From assembly GCF_025698545.1 (NCBI RefSeq), contig NC_068571.1, positions 45,355,733 to 45,419,732 of the forward strand: a stretch of DNA of 64,000 nucleotides, in the 5' to 3' direction. The position numbers were made by a program, and so were the translations under genes. Of this stretch, positions 12,544 through 25,763 are shown piece after piece. The stretch's first letter is position 1, and the number at the start of each line of letters is the position of its first letter. This stretch comes from Gossypium raimondii (taxonomy: Eukaryota > Streptophyta > Magnoliopsida > Malvales > Malvaceae). The notes under the pieces were generated by a model. That model worked only from the letters and a program-made list of their open reading frames with translations. It was not told the origin of the DNA and did no database searches.

Positions 12544-15500
12544 TCAAGACTCTGACCTTAAATACTTGTTGTATAGTGACCTTGATATGCTAACAGCATT
12601 TCCACTGCTCTTCACCGGAAACAGCTTCCGACTACTCTGCCAATTGTTTGTTAGTTTTATCCATTCCCTCCTCCATTTATGTAGCTTGAAGTCCTCGCCA
12701 TTCTCTACACTTTCTATCAAAATTTTGAAATATATTGCTGCTCGGGGGCCGTAATAATCTCGTAGAAGTCCACTCCAATACTTGTTTCCTAAACCAATGC
12801 AAGAAAAAAGAGAATTGGAATTTTGTGGCACTGCAACTTTGAAAGGTTTAATGAAGCACGTAAGTACAAGGTATATGCACCATCTATGTTATCCAGACTC
12901 AGGATAAACATCAAATACAGGTGTGTGTCAACATTGATATAATAAGCGTAGAAAACAATAGTAGGAGATGAATATTTAGGAAAATGTAAAAATTCTAGGT
13001 AATACTGCACCACAACCATGAAACTCATTTAAGGATATAAATAAGCTGGAGGTGAAAGATAAAAACCAGACTCAGGCAGTGAGAGGTAAAAATACCATAA
13101 TCACGAAGTAGACTAGCTTCCTCCTCTGTGTTGTCAAACCACATGGTTATTTGAGTTCTTGCATTCCACTCGAACTGTATTTTCAGATCACGTCAATCCA
13201 AAATATGCTTGCATTTTGAATTGCTTATATAACACTTTCAATTTCTAACCTGTTTCTCTTCTTCTTCATTTTGTGCAAGTTGTTTAGCACTTTCTAGCCA
13301 AGGTCCCAGAAGAAATCCATCATGGCATGCTAAGAGAGTGTCCATATCTTCAACAAGGTCTAAAAACTTTTGACTGAGAGAGGTGACTTTGTCGACATCT
13401 TTAAACTTATAGGCGTCAATGATCTTTAAGAAAAGCTCATTTGCATATTTAGCCAGAGATTGTCTAGTCAGGTCAACTAAGTCATAGCTGGGCATTGAAA
13501 GTAGATTGCCATTAAAAATAATATTGAAAGAAGTATGGATAATAGAGAGTGCACATTCTAGAAGTTCTACAATATGTCACAATTGGCACAGCATTGCTAA
13601 AACGGTGTATTGGAACCAAATAATCAACCTGTAAGTATTGCTTGCTGATAGTTCGTTCCCACTTGCAATAAAAAGTTCTAATGCCTTTATCACTTCAGAA
13701 GTTGAATACCATAGATGAGGTTGCTCATATGCATTTGTTTTCTCCCTTTGTACGGCTCTTCTTGAAGTTGGTTTACCATTATGTGGATACATCTCAAGTG
13801 GTGATGAAATAAGGGATGGATTGACATCTGGAAATGCTACGATAACATCCCTATTTTTGTCCTGCTCAAATGTTTTCATTTATCAACTATATAAAAATTA
13901 AGATGATAAATATATGCTTGGAATTGTGTACAGAAAAAAACCATTCTGTATATAATACTTGGCAGAAAACTTAATGAAGATTGAGGGACTGTTTTCTATT
14001 GTGATTATAGCATTCAAGTCAGTCAAGCTCATGGAACCAATGGACCATGAATCATGCCCACCCTGATACATCTATACACAGCAGAGGGGGAAAAAGGGGG
14101 AAAAAAAAAACATTTCAAGTTTAAGAACTTACATAGGCTCCATCCGTGCAATTGTAGATTGTGTGGTATAATATATTCCATGCGTCTCTTATTAAAGGAG
14201 ATGACCGTCCATAACGCCTTGCTATATACAATTCAATCCATGCCTGAAAGATGTATTTTAGTTAAGAAATAGATTAGTTTAGAATTTGGTAAGCTCCAGT
14301 GGAAATGCACTCCTCCCGGCTCCCCCACTATTCCTTCAAGTCCAATCAACTAGAAGAACTATTCACTCTTCTTTTTCCACCCTTCCTTTCGCATCCTCTT
14401 GCTTCTCCTTTATGGAGCTCAAGGTCAATTAATAGTAATCATATTCTTGTCCTGCCACTTGATTACTTTTCCCTTCTTTAGAACAGACTTGTCCAATAAA
14501 CAATCTTAATATAGAACAGAACTCATAATCTGTCTTATTACATAGAGAAAAAATTGTCATAACTTGGGTTTAAATCTAGAAACTTTTACCAAACTTACAT
14601 GCATTATATTTTATTAAAAAACTAATGGTGAATAGCACATCTGATTTGCAGACAACGTGTAAGAGTTTAAAATTACCTTGACATCAACTTTTTTGTGTTG
14701 AAATGCCATTTCAGACATGAGGTCATAAACAATTGGATTCTGTTCTATACCTTCCATTGACATTCCAATGCCAACCTTAACCAAAATTATTGGAGTCAGA
14801 AACAGATTTATATTATAAAAATAAAAATATAAAAAAATCACGGCAAATATCAAAAGGCCAGAAGTGTATTAGTCAGTTCCAAGAAAACTCATTTGCATGA
14901 CATGTAATACTCGTACATGCAGGTGTCACGGACTTAGAATTCAAATACGATGGATCGCACAAGTTTGTCATGGTTGCGTGCTCCCATGCTCAACCCATGA
15001 CACAGGCATGCAAGTTGACATGCAAAGAGTAAATGTTGCAGGATATGATCAAATGAGAACAACTTTGTACAGAAATTGCTTACTGATATAAAAGGTGAAA
15101 GACCCAGATCTTATGACATTCAATAACTGTTTGATGGTATTTTGGAGGAAGAAATCTGTAGTACAGCTTACCATTGTTGAGTTTTCACTTGTTAGAGCTT
15201 CAATAGGGCCAGAAGCTATTGCATCCAAAATTCCATACATCTCAATATTTCCTGCAAAGTTGTGTAGCATGCACCTGTAAAGTAGGATGCCAACAGATCA
15301 GATAAGAAACAGAAGAGAACAAGTTCCATACTTCCATTTTGCTTGCCTTAAGGTAGGCAACAGAGACATATTTTAAGGGATGTATGAAATAAGCAAAATT
15401 TCTATCAAAAACCCTAAAGAGATCTAGATCTCTCTCTAACAAGGCCTATGGGTTCAATGTCACTTTGATAAGCTAAACTATGAATCACAATAGGTCATTG

Positions 15501-18500
15501 CAGGAAACAAGATAAAGAGAAGACAATTGATTTCAACATCCCCATGAATTGCCTTGTGACTTGATCCTATTCTTGTGTCCATAATAGTTTCCTACTATGC
15601 AAGGATAAAAATTATTGATAAAAACTTGTAGACACAGGAATACATCAACATGTTAGTTTTTGCTTGTACAAATGTGAGTCTGTGAGATAGAGAAAGAGAA
15701 GTGATGCAACGATAACTTTCCAGATGTAAGGAACACCATAAAACTGTTCTGAAGAAATCCAGATGGGTTTCACTTCAGCATATAAATCAAGGACGACCAG
15801 CTTCCCCAAGGGAACAGAGTGTAGAAGTGCCTGAGAAAAGCATAGTTACTACCAATCAATGAACAAGATATTCATCTTTTAGTTTTTGTTCTCTTCAAAA
15901 CAAAATGCTAGAATGCATGATAATGTATGAACATGCTCCTTTGAACATATATCAAAAATATGATTTCATCTTAATGCACACACAAGTAGATAAGTTTTCC
16001 AATTTCATACTAGAAAACAACATTTACATCCTTCAGTTCTGAACAATAATGCCACAATATCATTAGAGATTCAGGGAAAGCTAATTATGTAACCTTATAT
16101 TTGTATTAGGCTAAGAGAGGGGAAAGGAAAGGAAAGGAAAGAGAGGGAAAGGAAGATCTTTTCCCTTGTTTGAATTGACTTCTTTATTTAAAGCAAAGGA
16201 AAGTAAGGGAAACTGAGAACCCCTTGCTTTCCCCTAAAAGGCTTAACTTTTTAACCTCCATTTGGGGGGAAAGCTGGGCACATGAAAGAAAAAAAGTTTT
16301 TTAAGAGATAAGATACCTATTTTATCCTCTTCATCTTTTATATAAATTATTTATGAAAAGGATATAATTGTAAAAAAAAATATTATAGTTAATCCTTTCT
16401 TGTTCATTGTTTAACCAAACAAATATTGTTAAAAAAAGTTTCCTTTCCTTTATTAATTTTAACTATCCAAACAAAATAATACTTAATTCTTTCCTTTCAT
16501 TGCCTTAACTTTCCTTTCTTTTATTTTACTTAATACAAATATAGATTAAGTCTTATAATCTAGAAGGAAAATCTTGAATGTTGTTTTGAGCACTGAAGAA
16601 GTTCAAAATTAGTTGCTATTTGGGTGAAGGAAGGAAATAAAACTTCATTGACATACAATATACCTATCTAGTGAGCTGTGAAGTAAGTTCCCTTCAACCT
16701 CTGAAGTGTGACTAAATGCTATCGTATTCGGATTAAACATATATTAAGGCCAGACATATGTTTGCTTTATTCGCTTGATTATCGCATGTATGATTGAAAC
16801 ATAACAAAACAAAGGACCACACACTTTAGGGCCATTCCCCTCCCACCTGTCTCTCTTTATACTAATTATGTTTCCCACAATGCTTTAAACCGTCAGTTAT
16901 AGCAATTAAAAATGAAAGTCATCAACTTTGATTCAAGTTGTAGATGATTGGAACAAAATACTAAAACTAAATTGACATATAAGACAAAGAGCTGATGAAT
17001 TTAGAGATTGGAAATGAAGTGACTAAAAGACAATTAAATGAAAACTATAGATATAACCTTCATTTGTGGAGGCCTCCAGAATGGATCATATGAAAACAGC
17101 CACCCCTATGGAATAAATTTTGATCAGTTAGAAGATCAGGACAAAAGGTAATTAACTCTATAAGGAGGTCAGGAATGCAATGGCATAGTCATGCGTGCAG
17201 AATAACCTTTATAAAGAATTTAATAGAAAAAAGATGGACAGATTGGGACTTTTTTGAATGTTCCTGATAAAGAAGGTTCCTCATTTTATATATTAAAGTG
17301 AGTGAGATATGATTTTTTGACCTGCATTAGCCACATTGCATTGTCATCACCACTTTGCATTCCACTAAAGATCGCTGCACCTAATGAGGAGATGTACCCT
17401 GGATCATCCACCGGAGGGGTATTCTCATCAAACGTGTCACTACATGGTTAGGCACATATGAAAACAATGTAGAGATGTGAAAAAAGGACTAATAAATTGA
17501 TTAAAATTTTGAATCTAAAGTTGCAATGGAAGATCATTTCTATACACAAGACAACATGTAAAAATAGAATGAATGGTTCCATACAAGTGTCATTGTGGTC
17601 TTAAATTTTAATCCTATAGCAGAGGATCGGGGCAAGTCTAGAAAGGTAGAGAGGAAGAAACAATTGAATAAACAAGTGAAAACAAGACTGATAGAAAATA
17701 AGCCAACTGAGCTAACAAAAGCATAATAACAATCACCACCCACAAATTTTAAGCCATACCATGCTAGTGAAATTCACATGTTAAATCAAAAAAGAATAAA
17801 ATGGAACCACAATGACCTCATAAACTGCTTCCTTTATCCCAATTTACCAGAGCCCATTGATTTGAACAGATTTAAGATAACAACATTAAATGCATCAAAC
17901 ACTTTTGTAAGCATAGCAATTATTGGTTCTGGCTTGTCTTTCACAAGTAATTTTCTAATCAGGCCTTCCAGAAACAGAACCAAAGCCAAAGTAAAGGGTA
18001 AGGGAGTAATTTAGAGATTTTCACAGATTCGAATGACCACTATATCAAGATTATTGATTACAATCCAACAATATGGATCTCAAAAATTAAAATCTTACCA
18101 ATTGTAGATGTGGCTTGTCCTTCCATATTCTGACCAAAGATGTAAGCCCAAACAATAAAAATGTTCAGAATAATTGCAAAAAACATTCATAGAAAGGAAA
18201 GTAAAATCTAATAACTTACAAGTGCATGATAAAGACAAAAAAAAATGAAGCTTATGAACATAAATAACAAGGAATTGAAGGAGCACACCTTTCAGTTGTT
18301 CCTCAATGAAAGTTCTCCCAATCTCAATGAACAAGGGATCAGTCGCATCAAGTAGATAAGTGCAACACCATTTAGGGTTGCGTTTAACAGAAAACCTGAA
18401 GACCAGTTGAGATGAATTATTGAAGTTCCAATCCTTTGTTAAATTTTGTAAAAATTTTCAAACTTTGACCAAGAAAGTCTAAATTCCACCTACTATATAT

Positions 18501-21500
18501 AGTTAGATAAAATAGACAGCCTAAGGCTACAAGCCTGCAACACTTCAAAGCAAATACTATTGCCAAGATGCATCTGGAGAAAATATGAGTTAATGAAAAG
18601 TTGACAACTCAAAAACATAATTGACAGACATAAAAAGCAAATTAATTTGTCCAATTCACAGTGCTATGTAACTTACCAATTACCCAAGCGTGTTATCTTT
18701 GCTGAAGGGAACATGTCTTTAAATGCTGCAGGAACATTGCCAGAAAAAGCTGGAAGGACTGCAAAGTGTATTCACAAAATTTGAAACTGTTAAATCAAGT
18801 AGGAAGAAAAAATTGATGCAGGTTATTAGTGTTTTAAAACTTCCCTAGATCCATGGCAGGTGTGCCAACTCCAAATCAGTAATTAGAACCAAGCTTTCCA
18901 TTATTTCTTACTAAGAACTTGTTATAAATTTGTATATCCATCAGTTGTTTTTGTTTAATGCTACAATTGATATTTTTTAATGCTTGACCTCATTCAGATG
19001 AAACCAAGTAAATATGCCTACTTGATAGAAGGGAGCATCTTGCTACAGTCAACAAAAATCCAAGGAGTGGCTACTTTTCCATGGAACAATTCACGAAAAA
19101 TTATCAAGACTTCTTCGTTCATTCAAAAATCAAAAAGAAAAGATGATAGTATGCTTTGAGGAACAATAGGGACTATGTTCTTAAGAGAAAAGTTTTGCTT
19201 TCCGTAATCTAGATTAGCAGAAAATTGAGCAAAGCAATTTGTTAGTTTTATATTAGCATAATTATAGGGATCTGAAAAGAATCAATAGGGAGATATTATA
19301 GGATCAATTAGGATTGATTATAATTATTCATTCCGTATATGGAGTTTATCTTTGTATAAATACATGCACAACCAGAAGGAATACACAATTTTCTTTTCAT
19401 CTTTTTACTCTCTCCCTCCTTTCTATCTCTTCTTAGAGATAAATAAAATTATATGAGTAGCCAAAGCCAAGTATCAACTACAACTGGTGCCAAAGAGGGA
19501 TGGGACTATGAGGATGTGCGTTAATAGTCAAGCTATCGATAAGATAACAATTAAGTATCACTACCCCATTTCAAGGTTGGATGACATGCTTGATGAGTTA
19601 CATGGATCCAAGGTGTTCTCAATGGTGGATTTGAAGAGTGGTTACCATCAAATCTAAATGATGGCGATGAGTGAAAAACTGCCATCAAAATCAAGCATGG
19701 GTTATATGAATGGATGATGATGCCATTCGGATTGCCAAATGCCCCAAGTACTTTCATGAGGTTGATGAACCATGTGATGCAAAGATTCATTGGCAAGTGT
19801 GGTGTGGTTTACTTTGATGACATCCTAACCCATAGCAAAGATCTTAAGGGACATTTGCAGCATCTTAGAGATGTTTTTGAAGTACAACGACAAGAAAAAC
19901 TATTTGGCAACTTCAAGAAATGCATTTTTGCCAAGAGCGAGTCACTTTTCTCAATTTTTTGGTGTCACAACATGGAATTTAATTTGATGAAGAAAAAGCA
20001 AGGGCAATCAACTAATGGCTCGAGCCTATCTCATTAATGAGAAAATTCTAGATAATATAATCTCTACTAGCTATGTGAAGACAGGAGAGCAACTTATTGA
20101 TTTGTTCACAAAGGCACTAAAGGAAATCAAGTTAACTACTTATGTAACAAGCTAGGCATGATTAATATCTATGCTCTAGCTTGAGGAGGAGTGTTACCTA
20201 TATATTAATGTAATTATAGAGATCTGAAAAGAATCAATAAGCAATTAGGGGATCCATTAGGATTAATTAAAATTATTCATTTCCTTGTATATAGAGTTCA
20301 CCTGTATAAATATATGTATAATCAGTAGCAATACACAACTTTCTCTTCATCTTTTCTTTCTCCATCCTTTCCATCATTCACAAATTTAATTCATTAAAGA
20401 AAAATGAACAATAATGAAAAGTAACTTGTTTCTTTTTTTCTGAAAAATGAAAATGGATGGGGATGTCAACTGGTACCTGGAGTCATTCCAAGTTCATACA
20501 TTCGGGCAAGAATTTTCTTTTGCAAAGTTAATTGTCCATCAAACCAACTTTCTGGCAGTGGTCCACCCCATCTGGCATTGAATTGCGACTTATTAGATTC
20601 AAAACTACAACACTATCATAACAATACAAATTTTCTCTACCTAGGGTTATTACAATATGCCATTAAAAGAACGTTCCAGAAAAAGTATCACTTCATTTAT
20701 TCTAATCATCTAAATGATGGGGAATGAGGAACCATACTCTGAAAAGGAAGGTAAAGATGATTTCCATTAGCTTGAGCTTAAAATGCCTTAATATTAGATT
20801 TACCATGTTGGCAACCCAAATTAATCAAGCCAAAGACAAAAAGAGTTCTAAAATTTTTCCGAATTACTTACCCATGCAAATTTCCCATACGTGACCAAGC
20901 AAGAAATGCAGGACCCCCAAAGAAGTCATCCAAATCAGAATTGGTTATATTGAATTTCTGCTTCAGGTAAAAGGTTCATAAGAAATACTAAAATCTAAAG
21001 AACTCAACTTAAGAACATTATTCATGACTTTGGCAACAATGATGTTATCCAAAAATAATTCCTAGAGCAAACTAACTAGCCAATGAGCCCAACTCCAATT
21101 TTATTAATGAAAATTTAAAAGTAAAACAGCCCAGGTTGTTACTGGTAATAAAAACTAATAATAAGTACTTCCGGGAACATAAAGAATTAATGAATGACAA
21201 AGGTACTACTAGCACACTGATTATACACCTTTCGGTCAGCATTAATGCATATTGAGCAGAAGTAAGCAATAAATGACTATATATATATATATATATAAAG
21301 GACTTTTGTCTTAACCTTGATAGTGTCAGTGACAACTATATCTATATGCAAAGAACATTTAGCATTCACAATCTAACCACTAGCTATAGAACTTTGTACA
21401 AGCTTTAAAAGACTAGTATTATGTACCGGAATATATAAAATCAGGTTCAGCTAGAAGTTCAGAAAGAGCAGGGAACAAGCATATAAGCCATGCTCAATTA

Positions 21501-23093
21501 TGTCATCCACCTCAATGCAGATACCACTTGTGAGTCCAGCATAAAAAGGAAAAAATACACTATCAATATAGCCAGTAAATAGATGCAGACTAAGTGGCAT
21601 CCTATCCCCATCAATGCCAGAAATCTTTCAAGAGGACATGAATGAGCATGAAGAGCAGAGTTGCAGGGTGGAGGGTTGTGCATGTGACTAGCGTTTCCCC
21701 ACAAGAAAGAAAAGGTGAAAAGACAGGCAAAATGAATAAAGTTTGCTAAGTTAGTCAAATTTTGAAAACTTTATATAAGGAAATTACCTGGAAAACTTTT
21801 CTCCAAATGGTTTCTTGCCCGGTAAATGCTAGTGGCAAGTTGATACCTTGGAGAGCCATCCAATCAATTTCCTGTTCCCATCTTTCCCAATCCCACCAAG
21901 CAAAAGTATCTTCCAAAAGCAAATAAATGCATATATTTTTCATCAAAAATATTTCAAAATATTTTCCAAGGCATTAATAACTTATTAAGAGATAGAAGCA
22001 GAAGCTCACAGCTTGATGTAACAGCATTTTGGTAGTAATTCCATGGAATGGGTCTCTGGACCAAGATTCCACCATCTTGAACAGGAGGAAGAGAGCCTAA
22101 CGGAGGTATTGAAAATAGTTGTGCACCACCAGTTTTTTGCCAAGATATATGTGAACCACACCAATACTTTAAGTACCAGTGTAGACCAGCCAAAACTTCC
22201 ACCCCAGTGACACCACTTATTCTGCTCCAGAACAGCAAAAGAAGTAACAAGAAAGTAACTATATATTGCACATAGACATACCTGTATACAGTAGTGTCGT
22301 GTAATACAATGAACTGAAATATATTTCAATTATGGGCAAAACATTGTAGAGAAAGTATTTATTGCCTACAAACTCTATGATCGCAGTCTGCTAAATTAAC
22401 AATACTGTGAAAATCCAGGATAAACTCATATGTTGACTTAAAACTTGAGGTCTTGAAAGTTGAAATTGCTATGTAGTATGTTGAGGTCTAAAGACTAAAA
22501 AGGAAAGGGCCACTGTGTTATGATGTTAAAAACGAAGCAATTTGACATACATCAGATAAGGTTCATAAACGGGACAACTCAATTCAGCGAAGATTAGTTT
22601 ATAATCAATAAAATATGTAACATATATCGTACATGCAAATTGACATAGATACATACAAGAAGTAGTGAAACAAATAAAAATATTCACGTACAAAATCTCT
22701 GGAGCTCCGGACTTATAAGAAGAAGGATGGTTGTTGATAATGAAACAAGCTCCTTCACCACCACATTTCTCCTAAAAGAAAGAGGCAGCCAATAAGAGAG
22801 AGTTTAATTTAACCCTTCAATTCGATATATACGCAGCCAAACAGACTGGAAACGAAAAGACAAAAGTTAAAAACTACCTTAGAAATGATACGGAATTCAA
22901 AAGCGGAGGAGTGAGAAGGAAGCAGGCGATGGAGAACGCCACGAGCCGCCGCGACTTGGAAGGAAGGAAGAGCTCTCTCGCGCTCTTGAATTTGGAGAAG
23001 TTTGGAGATATATTGGACGCCGATAGGGGAGGAATAAACCATGGAAAAGAGCGAGAAAAGGAGGAGAGAAATGGCGGCGAGCGAAGAATCCAT
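12544..23093 (-). CDS. NAGLU: Alpha-N-acetylglucosaminidase (NAGLU family, GH89)
   Basis: Secreted or vacuolar glycosidase removing terminal alpha-linked GlcNAc. 19 exons, 804 codons: 23093-22878, 22771-22692, 22221-22010, 21909-21788, 20957-20872, 20571-20477, 18758-18677, 18395-18289, 18129-18099, 17439-17322, 17105-17058, 15830-15721, 15274-15172, 14775-14677, 14243-14133, 13861-13629, 13487-13250, 13174-13096, 12788-12544. Seen: signal peptide (residues 1-22), [46 protein letters not shown] and MSMEGIEQN (the last two should carry the catalytic glutamates), [12 protein letters not shown] and KWRREW. Length matches the roughly 806-residue plant homologue CYL1. Intron 12 has GA instead of GT as donor (15720-15719); every other intron is GT-AG. 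Introns 6 and 11 hold element debris. Function from homology; frame continuity of the whole model is direct evidence. Confidence 0.93.
16093..16546. repeat. Inverted-repeat element in NAGLU intron 11
   Basis: TTATATTTGTATTA at 16093 pairs with TAATACAAATATAG near 16535. The left arm is purine-rich (GGGGAAAGGAAAGGAAAGGAAAG) and the right arm pyrimidine-rich (CTTTCCTTTCATTGCC, CTTTCCTTTCTTTTATTTTAC), so the stretch can fold back. Looks like a MITE; no clear target duplication was found. Confidence 0.45.
19240..20380 (+). mobile_element. Chimeric copia-LTR / gypsy-RT retroelement remnant in NAGLU intron 6
   Basis: Two similar but diverged short LTRs, about 19240-19430 and 20192-20380, both starting TGTTA and sharing ATAG-GATCTGAAAAGAATCAAT and a TATAAATA box. 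A primer-binding-like CAACTGGTGCCAAAGAGG lies near 19484. The inside starts with Ty3/gypsy reverse transcriptase (19500-20035): [46 protein letters not shown] and the catalytic YFDDIL, with stop codons and a frame change. From about 20036 it changes to the C-terminal end of Ty1/copia RNase H ([29 protein letters not shown]) and a GAGGAGGAGTG polypurine tract before the 3' LTR. It is dead, and oriented opposite to the host gene. Confidence 0.75.
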
Positions 23094-25157
23094 GTAAGAA
23101 AGATGGAAAGGGATCGTAGCCTAGGAATGGAGAGTTATTGAGAGAGAGGCGATTCTGTTTATAAAACTGAAATGGAATCATTGAAGCAGATGAGATTAAG
23201 GGGATCCAGCAAACAGCATCGGACAAATTCTCGGCCGGCCAGTCTGGGCGAGACAAATTAATTGCAAATAGATTAGAGAGAGAGAGAACGGGCATCAAAC
23301 GCCCAAGAACAACAAGGGCAATGTATAGATTATGCCACACCTAGGAAAAAACTATTTAAATGAAACGGTAAACAAAGTTAGAAAATTTTAAAATTATTCT
23401 GAATTTAGCCCCAACATATATTTTTATTATTTTTTCAAGATGTTGACATCACCACTTACATATTCTTATTAAAAAAAAAGCAATTCCACAATAAAAATTC
23501 AAAAAAATATTATAAAAGAGTTCATAAATTAAAAAAGAGAGAGAGCATGAAGTAGATAGATTATCACATTGACTTTTATATTTAAAAATTTAATGTTTTA
23601 GTTTATATTTTCTTAAAAAATAATTCACTTTTTTTAAAATTAATGATTAAATTTAATTTTTAAAAGGTTAAGAACTAAATTTAATTGAAAATAAGGATCA
23701 AATTAATAAAATAGGTAGACGATAAGAGTTAAATTTATTATTATGTCTAAAAATTATAGCATTGGAGCTCAAGTCGATTTATATAAAAATATTTTATAAT
23801 ATAATTTATTTAGTAAAAATAATTTTAATTATTTCTTAACCGAGTTGGTGTCTTATTAACTCGTGATATTAACTCAATTATAAATTATAAATATATTAAA
23901 TTATATTTAAAATCATGATGTTTAAGGGTTAAATATCAGTAGAATTTTCTTTGTTTCATCTTTAGGATCTAATACATGTTATTGTTAGCAAAGCATTTTG
24001 GATGTTGATGTGGAAACTTGAGATCAAATTGAATCCTTAAACAATTAACTCGAAGTAACCTAAAAACGTTGATTCCTGAACCAAGTAAAGCACAACAAAA
24101 AGCTTTGAATTAATTTGAGAATTTCTAGCAAAGAAACTTGGTTATTATGATTTTATATAAACTTTTAATTCCCATCACCTCCCTTAAGAATTGGGTGGGA
24201 TGGTTGTTGAATGGATGTGTCTAAATTTCCTTTGATGCCGAATGGATATCACCAATTACAACCTTTAGAGAAAAGATAAACTGTAATAAATTTTGATTTA
24301 GTGTAATTATATATTTTAAATTTTGATTGTAGTTCAAATGTATATATGAAATTAAAGAAATAAATACATCAATATTTTATATCGATAAGTATAAATATTT
24401 GTATATGTAATATGTAGCAGTAAAATGATATTAAATCAATCATAGTGTTAGTGATTGAATCCAAAAGCTTAATGGCATTAAAACTATAATAAACGACACT
24501 TGTTTTCTTATTTTAATACCTAAAATCATGTTATATCATACAGTTTAATCCAAAAGCTTTACAAAATGGCATGTCCAACTTCTTAAAATGTGCAACATGT
24601 TACTCTTTATTCATGTAATTTTAAAATATCCACATGTCTCTCTTTACCCAAAAACAAGACAAAACATATCATTCTAATTAATTGAAAATAAAACTAAAAA
24701 TTTATTTTAATTAAAATTAACTAAAAGTAAGAAGTAATATTAAATATTACATTTAATAATTTATTTTTCATCTAAGTATTAAGTCAATTCACATCGTTCT
24801 TACTGCAATAACTTAGTAGTCATGGGTTTTAAAGCGCTTAAACACATAATATCCTCCAATTTATGGGTTTGCGGATTATAGGTAGTTTAAAAATTTTATC
24901 AAAAATGATTTATTCCAAAAGCATAATGACATTAAAACAAATGTTAATATATATGAATGTATTTAAATTTCACAACTTGCACCTATTTGTTACCTTTTTA
25001 GACCTAACCAATACTTAAAAGTTTGGAAAATGTTGGCCAAAGTGATACATTTTTTAGTTACCTCAATAACTTAATTTACATCACGTGTCCAGTTTTTTCA
25101 AATCCCTTAAAATAGAAGTAGAAAAACCGGATATACTTTATACTTAAAAAAAAGAAA
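23094..25157. other. NAGLU promoter and leader side, then AT-rich intergenic DNA
   Basis: The 250 bases above 23093 are comparatively GC-rich, with GAGAGAG/CTCTCTC runs at about 23142-23152 and 23276-23287, as expected for a plant 5' UTR and core promoter read on the minus strand. Beyond about 23350 the DNA is AT-rich and holds no supportable gene; repeated phrases such as 'ttaaattt' and 'taagagttaaattt' suggest worn transposon DNA. Confidence 0.5.
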
Positions 25158-25385
25158 GTGTTAAATTCTAACCTCGTGGCCTGGCTTCGAGAAATCTTCC
25201 AGGATTTGGACCTCGACACCGCCACCATCGATAGCGTAAAGAGACAACTCAAGGAAGATTTCAGTGTCGTGTTATTCGAAGAGTGTAATGCTCAAAATGT
25301 ATGCTACGTAGTCATACTAAAGTTCATTCGCAATGACCTTAAGAAGTTTTTGTCGACAATGAGCCCTGTTTCTTCTAGTACTTGA
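25158..25385 (+). pseudogene. Orphan DEK C-terminal-like domain fragment
   Basis: Open frame of about 75 codons starting at a GTG with no in-frame ATG. Residues LVAWLREIFQDLDLDTATID then VKRQLKEDFSV resemble the DEK_C domain, a small helical DNA-binding domain found in DEK and at the N terminus of plant SWIB proteins (pattern LR..L...DL.T.T...VR..LE.DFG). After about residue 40 the similarity fades. No further exon with SWIB or DEK motifs was found nearby, so this is probably a stranded gene fragment; a very small gene cannot be excluded. Base composition is GC-richer than the flanks, as expected of former coding DNA. Confidence 0.45.
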
Positions 25386-25763
25386 GCCATGTTAATCCAC
25401 AAATTGTATGGTTTTTTGGGGGTTTTTTTTAGAAGACTTTATGCATGCATCTATGGTTTCTAGACATGCTATTAAAATCAGTAGTATGGGAGGACGTAAA
25501 GTTGTTAAATGGATGGAAATGCATGTTTATGGTTCTTACATTGCTAAGTTTTTTTTTGTGATTCATAATATATCCATTTAGGATAGGGAAAATAAAATGC
25601 ATTAATGATTTACATCGAAATCCTAAACTAATCAAACTTGAAGTAACTCGAAAGATTGAACCTTGGACAAATATTTTTTCTTCTCTAAAAGGAATAGGTA
25701 TGAAATTGAAGTTACATTATCTTGTTATTGATTCACAAATGTCTTTTCCTATTTGGATGTAAT

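Noticed and set aside
12374..12754. Open frame of 126 codons on the plus strand
   Set aside because: It overlaps the last NAGLU exon in antisense and is fully explained by that gene's composition.
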